From: Kitasatospora aureofaciens
GTDB lineage: Bacteria > Actinomycetota > Actinomycetes > Streptomycetales > Streptomycetaceae
Direction of reading: 5' to 3'
Assembly (NCBI RefSeq): GCF_001188955.3
Contig: NZ_JPRF03000014.1
Location: 124,001 to 188,000, forward strand
DNA: 64,000 nucleotides
Shown here piece by piece: positions 1 through 7,503 of this stretch; position 1 is the stretch's first letter, and the number at the start of each line of letters is the position of its first letter. The translations under genes and the position numbers were made by a program. The notes below the pieces were generated by a model. The model did not search any database, had not been told where the DNA came from, and saw only the letters and a program-made list of their open reading frames with translations.

Positions 1-136
1 ACCGCTGCTGCCCGCTAACTGGAACGCCGTCCCGGCCCGCGCCGTGTTCACGGAGGTGCACGGGCTGCTCGCCGGACCGAGCCTGCGGTTCGTCGAGAAG
101 GTCACCGGACTGTCGCACCCCCAGGAGCTGCCATGA
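1..136 (+). CDS. C-terminal end of an unidentified protein (5' truncated by window edge)
   Basis: An open frame enters from the left edge and stops at 134-136, giving about 44 residues that end in SHPQELP. The stop overlaps the next start as ATGA (133-136), so the two genes are probably translationally coupled and co-transcribed. Codon use matches its neighbours. The visible tail contains no motif that I recognise, so no function is offered. Confidence 0.65.
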   Translation, partial: PLLPANWNAVPARAVFTEVHGLLAGPSLRFVEKVTGLSHPQELP

Positions 137-1746
137 CCACCCCAGCCGACCTGCTGATCCGCGCCGCCGCCGTGCACACCCTCGCCCCGGGCGAGCCGCC
201 GCAGCGGGCGGTCGCCGTGACCGACGGCCGGATCACCGCCCTCGCCGCCGAGCCCGACGGCCTGGACGCGCTGATCGGGCCCGGCACGGAGGTGGTGGAC
301 GCCCCGTCGGCGACCGTGCTGCCCGCCTTCGACGACACCCACACCCATCTGATCCTGGCCGGACACAGCGTTCACGGCGTCCCGGTGCACGAGGCCCGGG
401 ACCTCGCCGGGTTCCTGGAGCTCATCCGCGAGCGCGCCGCCCGCACCCCGGTCGGGGAGTGGATCCTCACCACGGTGAACTGGCAGGAGGTGCTGCTCGC
501 CGAACAGCGGATGCCGACCACCGGGGAACTGGACGGCGCCACCGCCGACCACCCGGTGCTGGTGCGCCGCGGCGCGTACAACATGGTGCTCAACTCGGCC
601 GCGCTGCGGCTGGCCGGGATCGACGGGTCCACCGAGGCACCGTCCGGCGGGGTGATCGAACGCGACGAGCACGGTCGGCTCACCGGCCGGCTGATCAACC
701 GGGCGACCGAGCTGGTCGAGCGGGTGCTGCCACGCCCGACCCTCGCCGAGCGGATCGAGGGCCTGCGGGCGGCCTCCGCCGACTACGCCGCCACCGGGAT
801 CGGCACCGTGCGCGACTGTCTGGTGCCGGTCGAGGACCTCGACGTACTGGACGCGGCACGGGCCGAGGGCGCGCTCGCCGTCCGGGTCCGAGCCCTGGTC
901 TCCGGCTTCGCGGCGCGCACCCCCGAGCAGGTGGACGCACTGCTGGACCGGATGGACCGGTGGCGCACGGAGGGCCGGGACGATGCCCGACTGCGCCTCT
1001 GGGGCGTCAAGTTCGGTATCGACGGCGGCTTCGAGGCGGGCGCGCTGGAGGAGCCGTACCAGGGGCAGCCCTGCTACCACGGGCGGCTGCTCTGGGAACC
1101 GGAGCAGCTGTTCGCCGCGGTGGACCGGGTGGTCGAGCGCGGCTGGCGGGCGGGCGTGCACGCCTGGGGTGACCGCGGGCTGCGCGTGCTGCTGGACGTC
1201 TTCGAGCAGGTGCTGAAGGGCCGCCCCGGTCTGCCGCCGGGCACCCTCGTGGTCGAGCACGGCGGACTGGCCCGGGCCGACCAGCGGGCGCGGGCGATCG
1301 CGCTCGGCATCCCGGTGACGGTGCAGCACCCGCTGCTGCACGACGGCGCGCTCACCCAGCAGCGGGCCTGGGGCGAGGAGCGCACCGCCGCGCTCTTCCC
1401 GCTGCGGGAGTGGCTGGACGAGGGAGCGCAGCTCTCGGCCGGCTCGGACTTCCCGGTCGGCCCGTACGGCGCGATGGTGTCGGTGTGGGGCATGACCACC
1501 CGCGGCACCACGGCCGGGGTGGTCGGCGCCGAGCACGCGATCGGGCGGGACGAGGCGGTCGCACTGCACACCGTCGCCGCCGCCCGACTGACCGGGGAGA
1601 GCGCCGAGCGCGGCAGCCTGCGCCCGGGCGCGCTCGCCGACCTGACGCTGTGGCCCGTCGACCCGCTGAGCTGCCCGGTGGAGGAGCTCCGGGAGCTGCG
1701 GCCGGTCCGCACGGTGGTCGGTGGCCTTACCGTCCATCGGAGTTGA
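133..1746 (+). CDS. Amidohydrolase family protein (YtcJ/amidohydrolase-3 type)
   Basis: This 537-residue protein looks like a cytosolic metal-dependent amidohydrolase of the YtcJ-like group. The N-terminal beta-sandwich ends at a DDTHTH metal-binding motif near residue 74. A Gly-rich VKFGIDGGFEAG segment, VHAWGDRG and an EHGG segment follow in the TIM barrel, and the SAGSDFPVGPYG motif lies near residue 440. A C-terminal LRPGALADLTLW segment closes the sandwich domain, as in this family. Length is normal for the family. The ATG overlaps the upstream stop (ATGA). The substrate cannot be told: members act on diverse amides and formamides. The gene ends inside a 12-bp tandem repeat. Confidence 0.85.
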   Translation: MTTPADLLIRAAAVHTLAPGEPPQRAVAVTDGRITALAAEPDGLDALIGPGTEVVDAPSATVLPAFDDTHTHLILAGHSVHGVPVHEARDLAGFLELIRERAARTPVGEWILTTVNWQEVLLAEQRMPTTGELDGATADHPVLVRRGAYNMVLNSAALRLAGIDGSTEAPSGGVIERDEHGRLTGRLINRATELVERVLPRPTLAERIEGLRAASADYAATGIGTVRDCLVPVEDLDVLDAARAEGALAVRVRALVSGFAARTPEQVDALLDRMDRWRTEGRDDARLRLWGVKFGIDGGFEAGALEEPYQGQPCYHGRLLWEPEQLFAAVDRVVERGWRAGVHAWGDRGLRVLLDVFEQVLKGRPGLPPGTLVVEHGGLARADQRARAIALGIPVTVQHPLLHDGALTQQRAWGEERTAALFPLREWLDEGAQLSAGSDFPVGPYGAMVSVWGMTTRGTTAGVVGAEHAIGRDEAVALHTVAAARLTGESAERGSLRPGALADLTLWPVDPLSCPVEELRELRPVRTVVGGLTVHRS

Positions 1747-1800
1747 CGGACCAGTTGACGGACCAGTTGACGGACCAGTTGACGGACCAGTTGGCGGACC
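1741..1800. repeat. Five tandem copies of a 12-bp unit
   Basis: The unit AGTTGACGGACC is repeated five times in exactly 60 bp; the fifth copy has one change (A to G). The amidohydrolase stop TGA lies in the first copy, and the array fills the space before the convergent universal stress protein gene. It is not palindromic, so it is not an obvious terminator. Copy number is likely to vary between strains. Confidence 0.95.
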
Positions 1801-1801
1801 G

Positions 1802-2323
1802 TCAGGCCGCGATGAGCTCCCGCAGGTCGATGCCGTCGCGGTGCAGGGCACGCAGGTCCTCGTGGAGGTCGGACGGCGGGACGACCAGCACGCCGCCACG
1901 GGCGTGGTCCAGGCAGTAGCGGGCGACCGAGCCGCGCAGCAGGCGGCGCAGCCGTCCGCGCATCGAGCCGTGCCGCCCGGCGCTGATCACCAGCAGGTCA
2001 TCGGGGCGGTCGGCCATGGCGGTCAGCACCGGCCCGGCCTCGCCGCGCATGACCAGCGGCTGCACGGGCAGGCCGATCGGCAGGCCGCCGAAGGCCTGGC
2101 CGAGCGCGCTCTCCAGCCGGGCCTCGGCGGCGTCCTGCCAGGCGCGGAGCAACGGCGGGCAGGGGCGGGCGCGGTAGCTGCGCTCGCCGCCGACCGGGGT
2201 CCAGGCGAGCACCGGGACCAGCACGGCCCGCCGGGCCCGGGCCTCCTCCGCCGCCCGGTGCAGGGCGGTGAGGCTGTGCAGTGAACCGCTTACTCCGACG
2301 ATGACGCGCGCGTCGCCCGACAT
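1802..2323 (-). CDS. Universal stress protein family protein
   Basis: This 173-residue single-domain UspA-like protein begins with the usual first beta strand (VIVGVSGSLHSLTALHRA). It ends the alpha/beta fold with a glycine-rich nucleotide loop (SAGRHG followed later by RGS) and the strand GGVLVVP. The loop spacing departs from the classical G2xG9xG(S/T), so ATP binding is uncertain. A 20-residue acidic tail (DLHEDLRALHRDGIDLREL) follows the fold. A paralogue with the same extended tail lies at 6783..7319. The function is probably stress- or hypoxia-related signalling, inferred only from family. The upstream stretch is unusually AT-rich and promoter-like. Confidence 0.85.
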   Translation of the reverse strand: MSGDARVIVGVSGSLHSLTALHRAAEEARARRAVLVPVLAWTPVGGERSYRARPCPPLLRAWQDAAEARLESALGQAFGGLPIGLPVQPLVMRGEAGPVLTAMADRPDDLLVISAGRHGSMRGRLRRLLRGSVARYCLDHARGGVLVVPPSDLHEDLRALHRDGIDLRELIAA

Positions 2324-2454
2324 GATCCTTCACTTTCCGATGCCAAACTCATTCAGTGTCTGCGTTTATATTGCCATGGTCGCGCTTGAGCCTGCAAATC
2401 AAAGGCATTCACTGAATATTGCCTTGAAACACTCGGAAGCTGGGTGATCGTCCC
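2324..2454 (-). promoter_or_regulatory. AT-rich promoter region of the universal stress protein gene
   Basis: This interval is much lower in GC than its surroundings. It contains an 8-bp inverted repeat ATTCAGTG (2351-2358) / CACTGAAT (2410-2417) and two direct copies of ATATTGCC (2368-2375 and 2416-2423). On the minus strand a TTGCAG hexamer is followed after 18 bp by CAATAT, a plausible -35/-10 pair. The paired and repeated elements suggest a dimeric regulator, but I cannot name it. Confidence 0.4.
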
Positions 2455-3048
2455 TCAGCCTCCCGGACCAGCCTCCCGGACCTCCTGGAGCAGCCCCCAG
2501 GTGAAGTCGGCCGTCCAGCAGCGCACCCGCCCGTCGGCGCCGGGAGCCGCGAAGTCCAGCCGGAAGCGGGTCGGCGCACTCCCCTCGCGCGGTACCGCCC
2601 CCGGGAACGCCGTCCCCACGTCGCCCACCACGCAGTTCCACGGCGCCAGGTCGGCGGCGGTACGCAGCACGGGCGGCGGGGCGCCGTCTGCCCGGACCAG
2701 CCACTCGTTCAGCACGGGCGCGCCGATCTCCGCGGGGCCGAGCAGCACCTCGAAGCGCAGTTCGGGCCAGAGCGGCAGCGCCCACTGCCGCGCCGTGCAG
2801 GCGAGGTCCCCGATCCGGCGCGGCCGGCTCGCCTCGGCCGGCCCGAGCACGGCGGCGTACCGGGCGGCGCCGCGCGGGAAGCGGGGCGACCGGACCATCG
2901 CCTGCCAGCGCTTGTTCGCCTCCCGCATCGAGGCGCGGGTGGCGCCGAGCCGCCGTACGGCCTCCTCGACCAGCTCGGGGTGGTAGTCGGCCATCCGACG
3001 CAGCAGGAAGAGTTGGAACTCGGTGACGCCGAACCCGTTGACCGCCAT
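2455..3048 (-). CDS. Hypothetical protein
   Basis: This 197-residue soluble protein has no signal peptide or membrane segment. It starts MAVNGFGVTEFQLFLLRRMA and is rich in Trp and Arg (ANKRWQAMVRSPRFPRGAARY; RQWALPLWPELRFEVLLG; CWTADFTWGLLQEV). The codon bias is normal and it sits divergent from alkB with 75 bp between starts, so it may share the LexA-controlled region. I do not recognise the family; the helical N-terminus and beta-rich remainder are only an impression. Confidence 0.6.
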   Translation of the reverse strand: MAVNGFGVTEFQLFLLRRMADYHPELVEEAVRRLGATRASMREANKRWQAMVRSPRFPRGAARYAAVLGPAEASRPRRIGDLACTARQWALPLWPELRFEVLLGPAEIGAPVLNEWLVRADGAPPPVLRTAADLAPWNCVVGDVGTAFPGAVPREGSAPTRFRLDFAAPGADGRVRCWTADFTWGLLQEVREAGPGG

Positions 3049-3086
3049 ATCGGCAGGCTAGCGCCCATCTTTTACCCGCCCCATGT

Positions 3087-3102
3087 TCGAGCATCTGTTC
3101 GA
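3087..3102. promoter_or_regulatory. LexA (SOS) box upstream of alkB
   Basis: TCGAGCATCTGTTCGA matches the actinobacterial SOS-box consensus TCGAACRNNYGTTCGA with one mismatch (A to G in the left arm). It ends 21 bp before the alkB start at 3124. A TAGGCT hexamer at 3112-3117 would be the -10 of a leaderless or near-leaderless transcript. The box could also act on the divergent hypothetical gene starting at 3048. Confidence 0.6.
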
Positions 3103-3123
3103 TTCACGGCGTAGGCTGGACCC

Positions 3124-3759
3124 ATGCACGACACCGTCCACCTCCAGCCCTCGCTGTTCGAAGAAGCCGCCGACCTCCGGCTCGGCCCGCTCGACGGCGT
3201 GCAGCGCCTGGTGCTCGGCGACGGCGCCTGGCTGGACGTGCTGCCCGGCTGGCTGCGCGGGGCGGACCAACTGTTCGAACAGCTGGTCGCGACCGTGCCC
3301 TGGCGGGCCGAACAGCGCGAGATGTATGAGCGGACGGTCGACGTCCCCCGGCTGCTCGCCTCCTACCCCGCCGACGCCGAACCGCCGCACCCCGTCCTCG
3401 GCGAGGCCCGTGCGGCGCTCAGCCGGCACTACGCGGCCGAGCTGGGCGAGCCCTTCCGCACCCTCGGGCTCTGCTACTACCGGGACGGCCGGGACAGCGT
3501 CGCCTGGCACGGCGACCGGATCGGGCGCGGCGCCCGCGAGAACACCATGGTGGCGATCCTCTCCGTCGGCGAACCGCGCGTCCTCGCCCTGCGACCGCGC
3601 TCCGGCGGCGCGGCCGTCGTCCGCCGACCGCTCGGACACGGGGACCTCGTGGTGATGGGCGGCTCCTGCCAGCGCACCTGGGAGCACGCCGTCCCGAAGA
3701 CCGCCCGCCCGGTCGGCCCGCGGATCAGCATCCAGTTCCGCCCGCGCGGGGTCGCCTGA
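3124..3759 (+). CDS. alkB: Alpha-ketoglutarate-dependent dioxygenase AlkB family
   Basis: This 211-residue protein is an Fe(II)/2-oxoglutarate dioxygenase of the AlkB type, expected to reverse N-alkyl damage in DNA by oxidative demethylation. The facial triad is visible as His129-x-Asp131 (WHGD) and His188 (WEHAVPK). The 2-oxoglutarate-binding arginines are in the GPRISIQFR segment (Arg200, Arg206). The nucleotide-recognition region around CYYRDGRDSVAWH is typical. Length is normal for bacterial AlkB. A near-consensus LexA box lies just upstream, so SOS control is likely instead of, or besides, an Ada-type adaptive response. Confidence 0.9.
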   Translation: MHDTVHLQPSLFEEAADLRLGPLDGVQRLVLGDGAWLDVLPGWLRGADQLFEQLVATVPWRAEQREMYERTVDVPRLLASYPADAEPPHPVLGEARAALSRHYAAELGEPFRTLGLCYYRDGRDSVAWHGDRIGRGARENTMVAILSVGEPRVLALRPRSGGAAVVRRPLGHGDLVVMGGSCQRTWEHAVPKTARPVGPRISIQFRPRGVA

Positions 3760-3826
3760 ACCGTCCGCTTGCCGCCCACCCGCCGGGAGCCGAGGCTGAC
3801 GGAGTGGGGGTCGACCAGGAGGCGGC

Positions 3827-4609
3827 ATGCCGAAAGCGGGCAGGTACCACGAGGGCGTCCCCTGCTGGACCGTCCTGACCACCCCGGACCTCGCCCGGGC
3901 TGAGCGCTTCTACGGCGCGCTGTTCGGCTGGCAGTTCGTCCCGACCGGCCTCGCCGAGGCGGTCGCCACCCGGCACGGCGCCCAGGTCGCCGCGATCACG
4001 TCCGCGCCGCGGACCGCCACGGCCGGCCCCGCACCCCCGCCGCCCGCCGCCTGGACCACCTGCCTCGCCTCCCGCGATCTGCCGCGCACCGCGGTCGCCG
4101 TCCGCGCCGCCGGCGGCCGGATCGCCCGCGAGCCGTACGAGGTGCCCGACCAGGGCCGCGCCGCGCTCGCCGTCGACCCGCTCGGCGCGCCCTTGGGCCT
4201 CTGGCAAGGCGGCGCCGTCGACGGCGCCGGGCTGGTGAACGAGCCCGGCACCCTCACCTGGAACGAGCACCTCTCCCCCGACCCGGACGCCGCCCGCGCC
4301 TTCTACCACCGGGTCTTCGGCTACGGCTACGACCGCCCCCGGGCGGGCCACACCCTCGCCCGGGTCACCGGCCTGCCCGCGTGCAGCATCGGCCCCGCCG
4401 ACCCGTCCGGGACCACCCCCGGCTGGCGAGTCCACTTCGGGACGGCCGACACCGACCGCGCCACCGCCGCCCTGCGCGCCCTCGGCGGCACCGTACGCAC
4501 CGGCCCGGGGCCGACGCCCTTCGGCCGCGCGGCGCTCGTCCGGGACGACGCCGGGGCGGAGTTCGTCCTGGTCGCCGTCCCGCCCGAGGAGTCGGCGGCG
4601 GCCGCCTGA
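3827..4609 (+). CDS. VOC family (glyoxalase-like) two-domain protein
   Basis: This 260-residue protein consists of two vicinal-oxygen-chelate modules. The first starts GVPCWTVLTTPDLARAERFYGALFGW; the second starts TWNEHLSPDPDAARAFYHRVFGY and ends AEFVLVAVP. This is the duplicated layout of actinomycete CFP32/27-kDa-antigen-like proteins. A strong AGGAGG sits before the ATG. Enzyme activity cannot be inferred, since many such proteins are binding or resistance proteins. It is a single gene downstream of alkB, but a gap of 67 bp makes an operon uncertain. Confidence 0.85.
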   Translation: MPKAGRYHEGVPCWTVLTTPDLARAERFYGALFGWQFVPTGLAEAVATRHGAQVAAITSAPRTATAGPAPPPPAAWTTCLASRDLPRTAVAVRAAGGRIAREPYEVPDQGRAALAVDPLGAPLGLWQGGAVDGAGLVNEPGTLTWNEHLSPDPDAARAFYHRVFGYGYDRPRAGHTLARVTGLPACSIGPADPSGTTPGWRVHFGTADTDRATAALRALGGTVRTGPGPTPFGRAALVRDDAGAEFVLVAVPPEESAAAA

Positions 4610-4711
4610 ACGAGGTCGCCGGACGGCTGCGCACGGCGCGGGAGTCCGAGGGGTAGGGGTCGTCGGCTCCGTGTCCTGGATTCGCGCCCCGACGTGTCCG
4701 ACCGCCGGTGG

Positions 4712-5100
4712 TCAGTCCTTGACCGCGCCCGCCAGGCCGGACACCAGCTTCCGCTGCACCGCGACGAAGAACAGTCTCCTCCGGGATGGCGCGGATGCCC
4801 GCGTAGAGGGTCACCATCACGAACGGGTAAGGAGTGCCAGACCACCACCGCGCCGACGATCAGGAACGCCGTCCACTTGTCGTAGAACCAGTTGAACTCG
4901 TGGAAGCCGCTCAGCCCGAGCCCCTCCAGGGCGTGGTTGACCAGCCCGAGGTTGGTGTCGAACAGGAAGCTCCACACCGTCGAGCCGGTCATCGCGGGCG
5001 CCGCCCAGGCGGCCGTTGCCGCCGTGGTCAGCACCAGCCGCGGCCAGCGGCCGACCCTGGTCAGCAGCACCGCGAGGGTCGCGCCGACGGCCAGGGTCGC
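4712..5100 (-). pseudogene. Remnants of two sugar ABC transporter permease genes (MalF/MalG type)
   Basis: Read leftward, the first part encodes the core of a MalF-type permease (AAPAMTGSTVWSFLFDTN, then NWFYDKWTAFLIVGAVVVWHS). A frameshift near 4828-4838 follows and the reading continues as MVTLYAGIRAIPEE. At about 4773 it jumps directly to FFVAVQRKLVSGLAGAVKD and a stop at 4712, the C-terminus of a MalG-type permease. The rest of malF and nearly all of malG are missing. The right edge abuts an IclR fragment at about 5101. This is a clear deletion scar of a carbohydrate ABC operon. Confidence 0.8.
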
Positions 5101-5519
5101 GACAGGACGAGGCCAACGTCCGGATGGCCTCCCGGGTCGGCAGCCGGGCGCCCGCCTACTGCACCGCCACCGGAAAGGCGATCCTCGCCTGGCTGCCCGA
5201 GGAGGCGGTCACCGAGGTGGTCGCGGCCGGACTGCGCCCGGTCACCGCCTGGACCATCTCGGACGAGACCCGGCTGCGCGCCGACCTGGCCCGGATCCGC
5301 GCCCGCGGCTACTCGATCGACGACCGGGAGAACGAGCCCGAGGTGCGGTGCGTGGCCGCGCCGATCTTCGACCACACCGGCGAGGTGACGGCGGCCCTGT
5401 CCGTCTCCGGCCTCACCTCCCGGATGACCGCCGCCCGGGTCCGCGCCCTCGGCCCGGTCGTCGCCCAGGCCGGCCTGCGGATCTCCCGAGAACTGGGCTC
5501 CGACCGCCAGCCCTCCTGA
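5101..5519 (+). pseudogene. Truncated IclR-family regulator (effector-binding domain only)
   Basis: From about 5103 the frame encodes a typical IclR C-terminal domain (VRMASRVGSRAPAYCTATGK, LPEEAVTEVV, RCVAAPIFDHTGEVTAALSV). It ends with a stop at 5517-5519. The N-terminal winged helix is absent: upstream sequence in the same frame is antisense to the permease remnant, so the first half was lost in the same deletion. A protein without the DNA-binding domain could be made but should not act as a regulator. It was probably the local regulator of the lost ABC operon. Confidence 0.8.
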
Positions 5520-5546
5520 GGTCGTCTTCCGGCGGCCTGGAAACGC

Positions 5547-5586
5547 GGACGGGGCCCGGCACCCTTCAAGGCACCGGACCCCGTCC
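5547..5586 (+). terminator. Hairpin terminator after the IclR remnant
   Basis: GGACGGGG (5547-5554) pairs with CCCCGTCC (5579-5586) and the inner CCGG pairs with CCGG, with few mismatches and a TTCAA loop. It lies directly downstream of the regulator remnant. A second small perfect hairpin, TCCTAC-TGAAA-GTAGGA, follows near 5623-5640. Confidence 0.65.
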
Positions 5587-5745
5587 GATCATGGAGCGCC
5601 AGGCCCGGGTCGCACGGACTCTTCCTACTGAAAGTAGGACGTGCTCTGGTAGCACCACTGACGCCTGACGAGAGATCATCTCCCTCGCGACAGGAAGTAC
5701 AGTACCAGTTCCGTGATCATCCACCGAACCGGAGGCGAACCCGGC

Positions 5746-6459
5746 ATGACGAGCACCCGACCGCAGGCCGTCCCCTACGCGGACGGGCGGCTGCTGGACG
5801 TCCACCGGCCGACCACCACCGCCGGCGGGCCCGCACCGGTCGTACTGCTCTGGCACGGCTCCGGCCCCGACGAGCGCGACGTGCTGCACACGCTCGCCCA
5901 GGAGGCCACCGGACTGGGCCTGTTGGTGTTCGTCCCGGACTGGCGCCCCGACCGGGAGGACGGCGGCCGCGCCGACCTGCTCGCCTCGCTCGCCTTCGCC
6001 CGCCGCAACGCCGCCGCGTACGGCGGGGATCCGGAGCGCTTCGTCCTGGCCGGCTGGTCGCTCGGCGGCCGTGAGGCCGTCGCGGTGGCCACCCACCCCG
6101 GCACCCCGGCCGACCTGCGCCCGACCGCCGCCGTCGGCATCGCCTCCGCCTACGGACGCCCGGCCGCCACCACCGGCGACATACCGCTCGACCACCTAGC
6201 CGAGGGCCCGTCCCCGGTCCCGATCTGGCTGGTGCTCGGCACGGAGGACGAGGTGGTGCCCGGCCGGCTCACCCACCAACTGCACGCCGCCGTACCGGCG
6301 TCCGAGCTTCTCGAACTCCCCACCGACCACGCCGGCGTGGTGATGACCACCTACAGCCCCGAGGCCAACCGCTGCCTGCCCGCCACCGACCCCGCCACCC
6401 TGGCAGCCGGGCGCCGGACCGCCGCCGTGCTGGCCCGGGCGGCGGGGATTGCGGCGTAG
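5746..6459 (+). CDS. Alpha/beta hydrolase (esterase/lipase-like)
   Basis: This 237-residue cytosolic alpha/beta-hydrolase has an oxyanion-type HGSGPDERD segment after VVLLWHG. The nucleophile elbow is GWSLGG (Ser about residue 106), and a C-terminal ELPTDHAGVV supplies the likely catalytic His. I chose the ATG at 5746 because GGAGG lies ten bases before it; an in-frame start at 5713 has no ribosome site. The upstream 5640-5745 interval has AT-rich patches and small palindromes and is likely its promoter. The substrate is unknown. Confidence 0.8.
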   Translation: MTSTRPQAVPYADGRLLDVHRPTTTAGGPAPVVLLWHGSGPDERDVLHTLAQEATGLGLLVFVPDWRPDREDGGRADLLASLAFARRNAAAYGGDPERFVLAGWSLGGREAVAVATHPGTPADLRPTAAVGIASAYGRPAATTGDIPLDHLAEGPSPVPIWLVLGTEDEVVPGRLTHQLHAAVPASELLELPTDHAGVVMTTYSPEANRCLPATDPATLAAGRRTAAVLARAAGIAA

Positions 6460-6508
6460 CGGGACTCCACGGGTCGAACTGTCACAGGCGGCCGGCACCC
6501 TTGCCGTC

Positions 6509-6868
6509 ATGGACGAGGACGCCCTGGTCGAACGGCTCCGGCGGCACCGCCGTGCCGCCCCCGGTCACCACCGCGCAACCGCGCCCGTCCTGCTGGTCGA
6601 CCTCAACGACGAGACGGATCCCTCACGGGCCGATTCCCCGTCGCTCGCCCGCTGGCTGACGGACCGGCTCGACGGACGCGTCTGGTGGGAGGAGGAGGTC
6701 ATGCTCGCGGGCGAGGGCGAGATGCTCCCGCCCTGGCCCGCCGCCGCACTCGCATCGCTCGCCAACGGCCTGGAACGGCAGGTCAGTTGCCGGAGACCAG
6801 CTCCCGGAACCCGTACCCGCGTTCCAGCGCCTCCAGGTCCCGCTGGAGGGGCGGGCGCGGGACGGTGA
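6509..6868 (+). CDS. Small hypothetical protein overlapping the next gene antiparallel
   Basis: An ATG at 6509 opens about 119 residues. The first 90 look like real coding sequence (VLLVDLNDETDPSRADSP, LARWLTDRLDGRVWWEEEV, MLPPWPAAALASLANGLE). After about position 6780 the frame runs antisense through the 3' end of the universal stress protein gene and becomes Pro/Arg-rich low complexity. The original stop may therefore have been lost. I do not recognise the family. Confidence 0.45.
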   Translation: MDEDALVERLRRHRRAAPGHHRATAPVLLVDLNDETDPSRADSPSLARWLTDRLDGRVWWEEEVMLAGEGEMLPPWPAAALASLANGLERQVSCRRPAPGTRTRVPAPPGPAGGAGAGR

Positions 6869-7319
6869 GCACCGGACAGGTGGCGTGCCGGACGCAGTAG
6901 GCGGTGATCGACGGCCGGATCAGCCGGGAGAGGAGGCCCCGCGCCCGGCCCGCGCCGAGCACCAGGACGTCGCCCGGTCGGTCCGCACAGCGCACCAGGG
7001 TGTGGCCGGCCTCCCCGCGCACGGCCTGGCAACGCAGCCGGACCCCCGCGTAGCACCCGGCGAAGGCCTCGTCGAGCGCCAGCCTCAGCCGGGCGACGGC
7101 GGCGTCGCGGCCCGCGTCGAGCACCGGCGGGCCGACCGCGCGGCGGTACCCGAGCTCCTCGCCCGGCGGGGTCCAGCAGAGCACCACGAGCACCTCGGCG
7201 TCCGTGCGCCGGGCCTCGGCCACCGCGTGGTGCAGGGCGGCGAGGCTGCCGAGTGAGCCGCTGACACCGACCACGATCCGGCCCGCGTCCGTACCGGTGT
7301 CCGCACCCGTGTCCGTCAT
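6783..7319 (-). CDS. Universal stress protein family protein (paralogue of 1802..2323)
   Basis: This 178-residue UspA-like protein starts with an acidic, Asp/Thr-rich leader (MTDTGADTGTDAG) followed by IVVGVSGSLGSLAALHHA. The C-terminal half keeps VLVLGAGRARG, but the G(S/T) of the phosphate loop is PS here, so nucleotide binding is doubtful. The tail LQRDLEALERGYGFRELV matches the extra tail of the paralogue five kilobases away. The two are more like each other than the Usp norm, implying a local duplication with later insertion of genes between them. Confidence 0.85.
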   Translation of the reverse strand: MTDTGADTGTDAGRIVVGVSGSLGSLAALHHAVAEARRTDAEVLVVLCWTPPGEELGYRRAVGPPVLDAGRDAAVARLRLALDEAFAGCYAGVRLRCQAVRGEAGHTLVRCADRPGDVLVLGAGRARGLLSRLIRPSITAYCVRHATCPVLTVPRPPLQRDLEALERGYGFRELVSGN

Positions 7320-7503
7320 GGGCCGTCCCGCCTTTCCGCACTGCCGCTCCGCACTGCCTTCTCCGTGCGCGTCGCCGAACCCGAACCGCGCCGCGTCCCA
7401 GCAAAGCGGCGCGGCGCCCGCGGCATCCCGCCAGTTGACGCGGCTCTGACGCGGCGCCCGGCGTTCCGTACGCGTCCCTGATGCCCACGAGGCCCCGGGC
7501 AGC

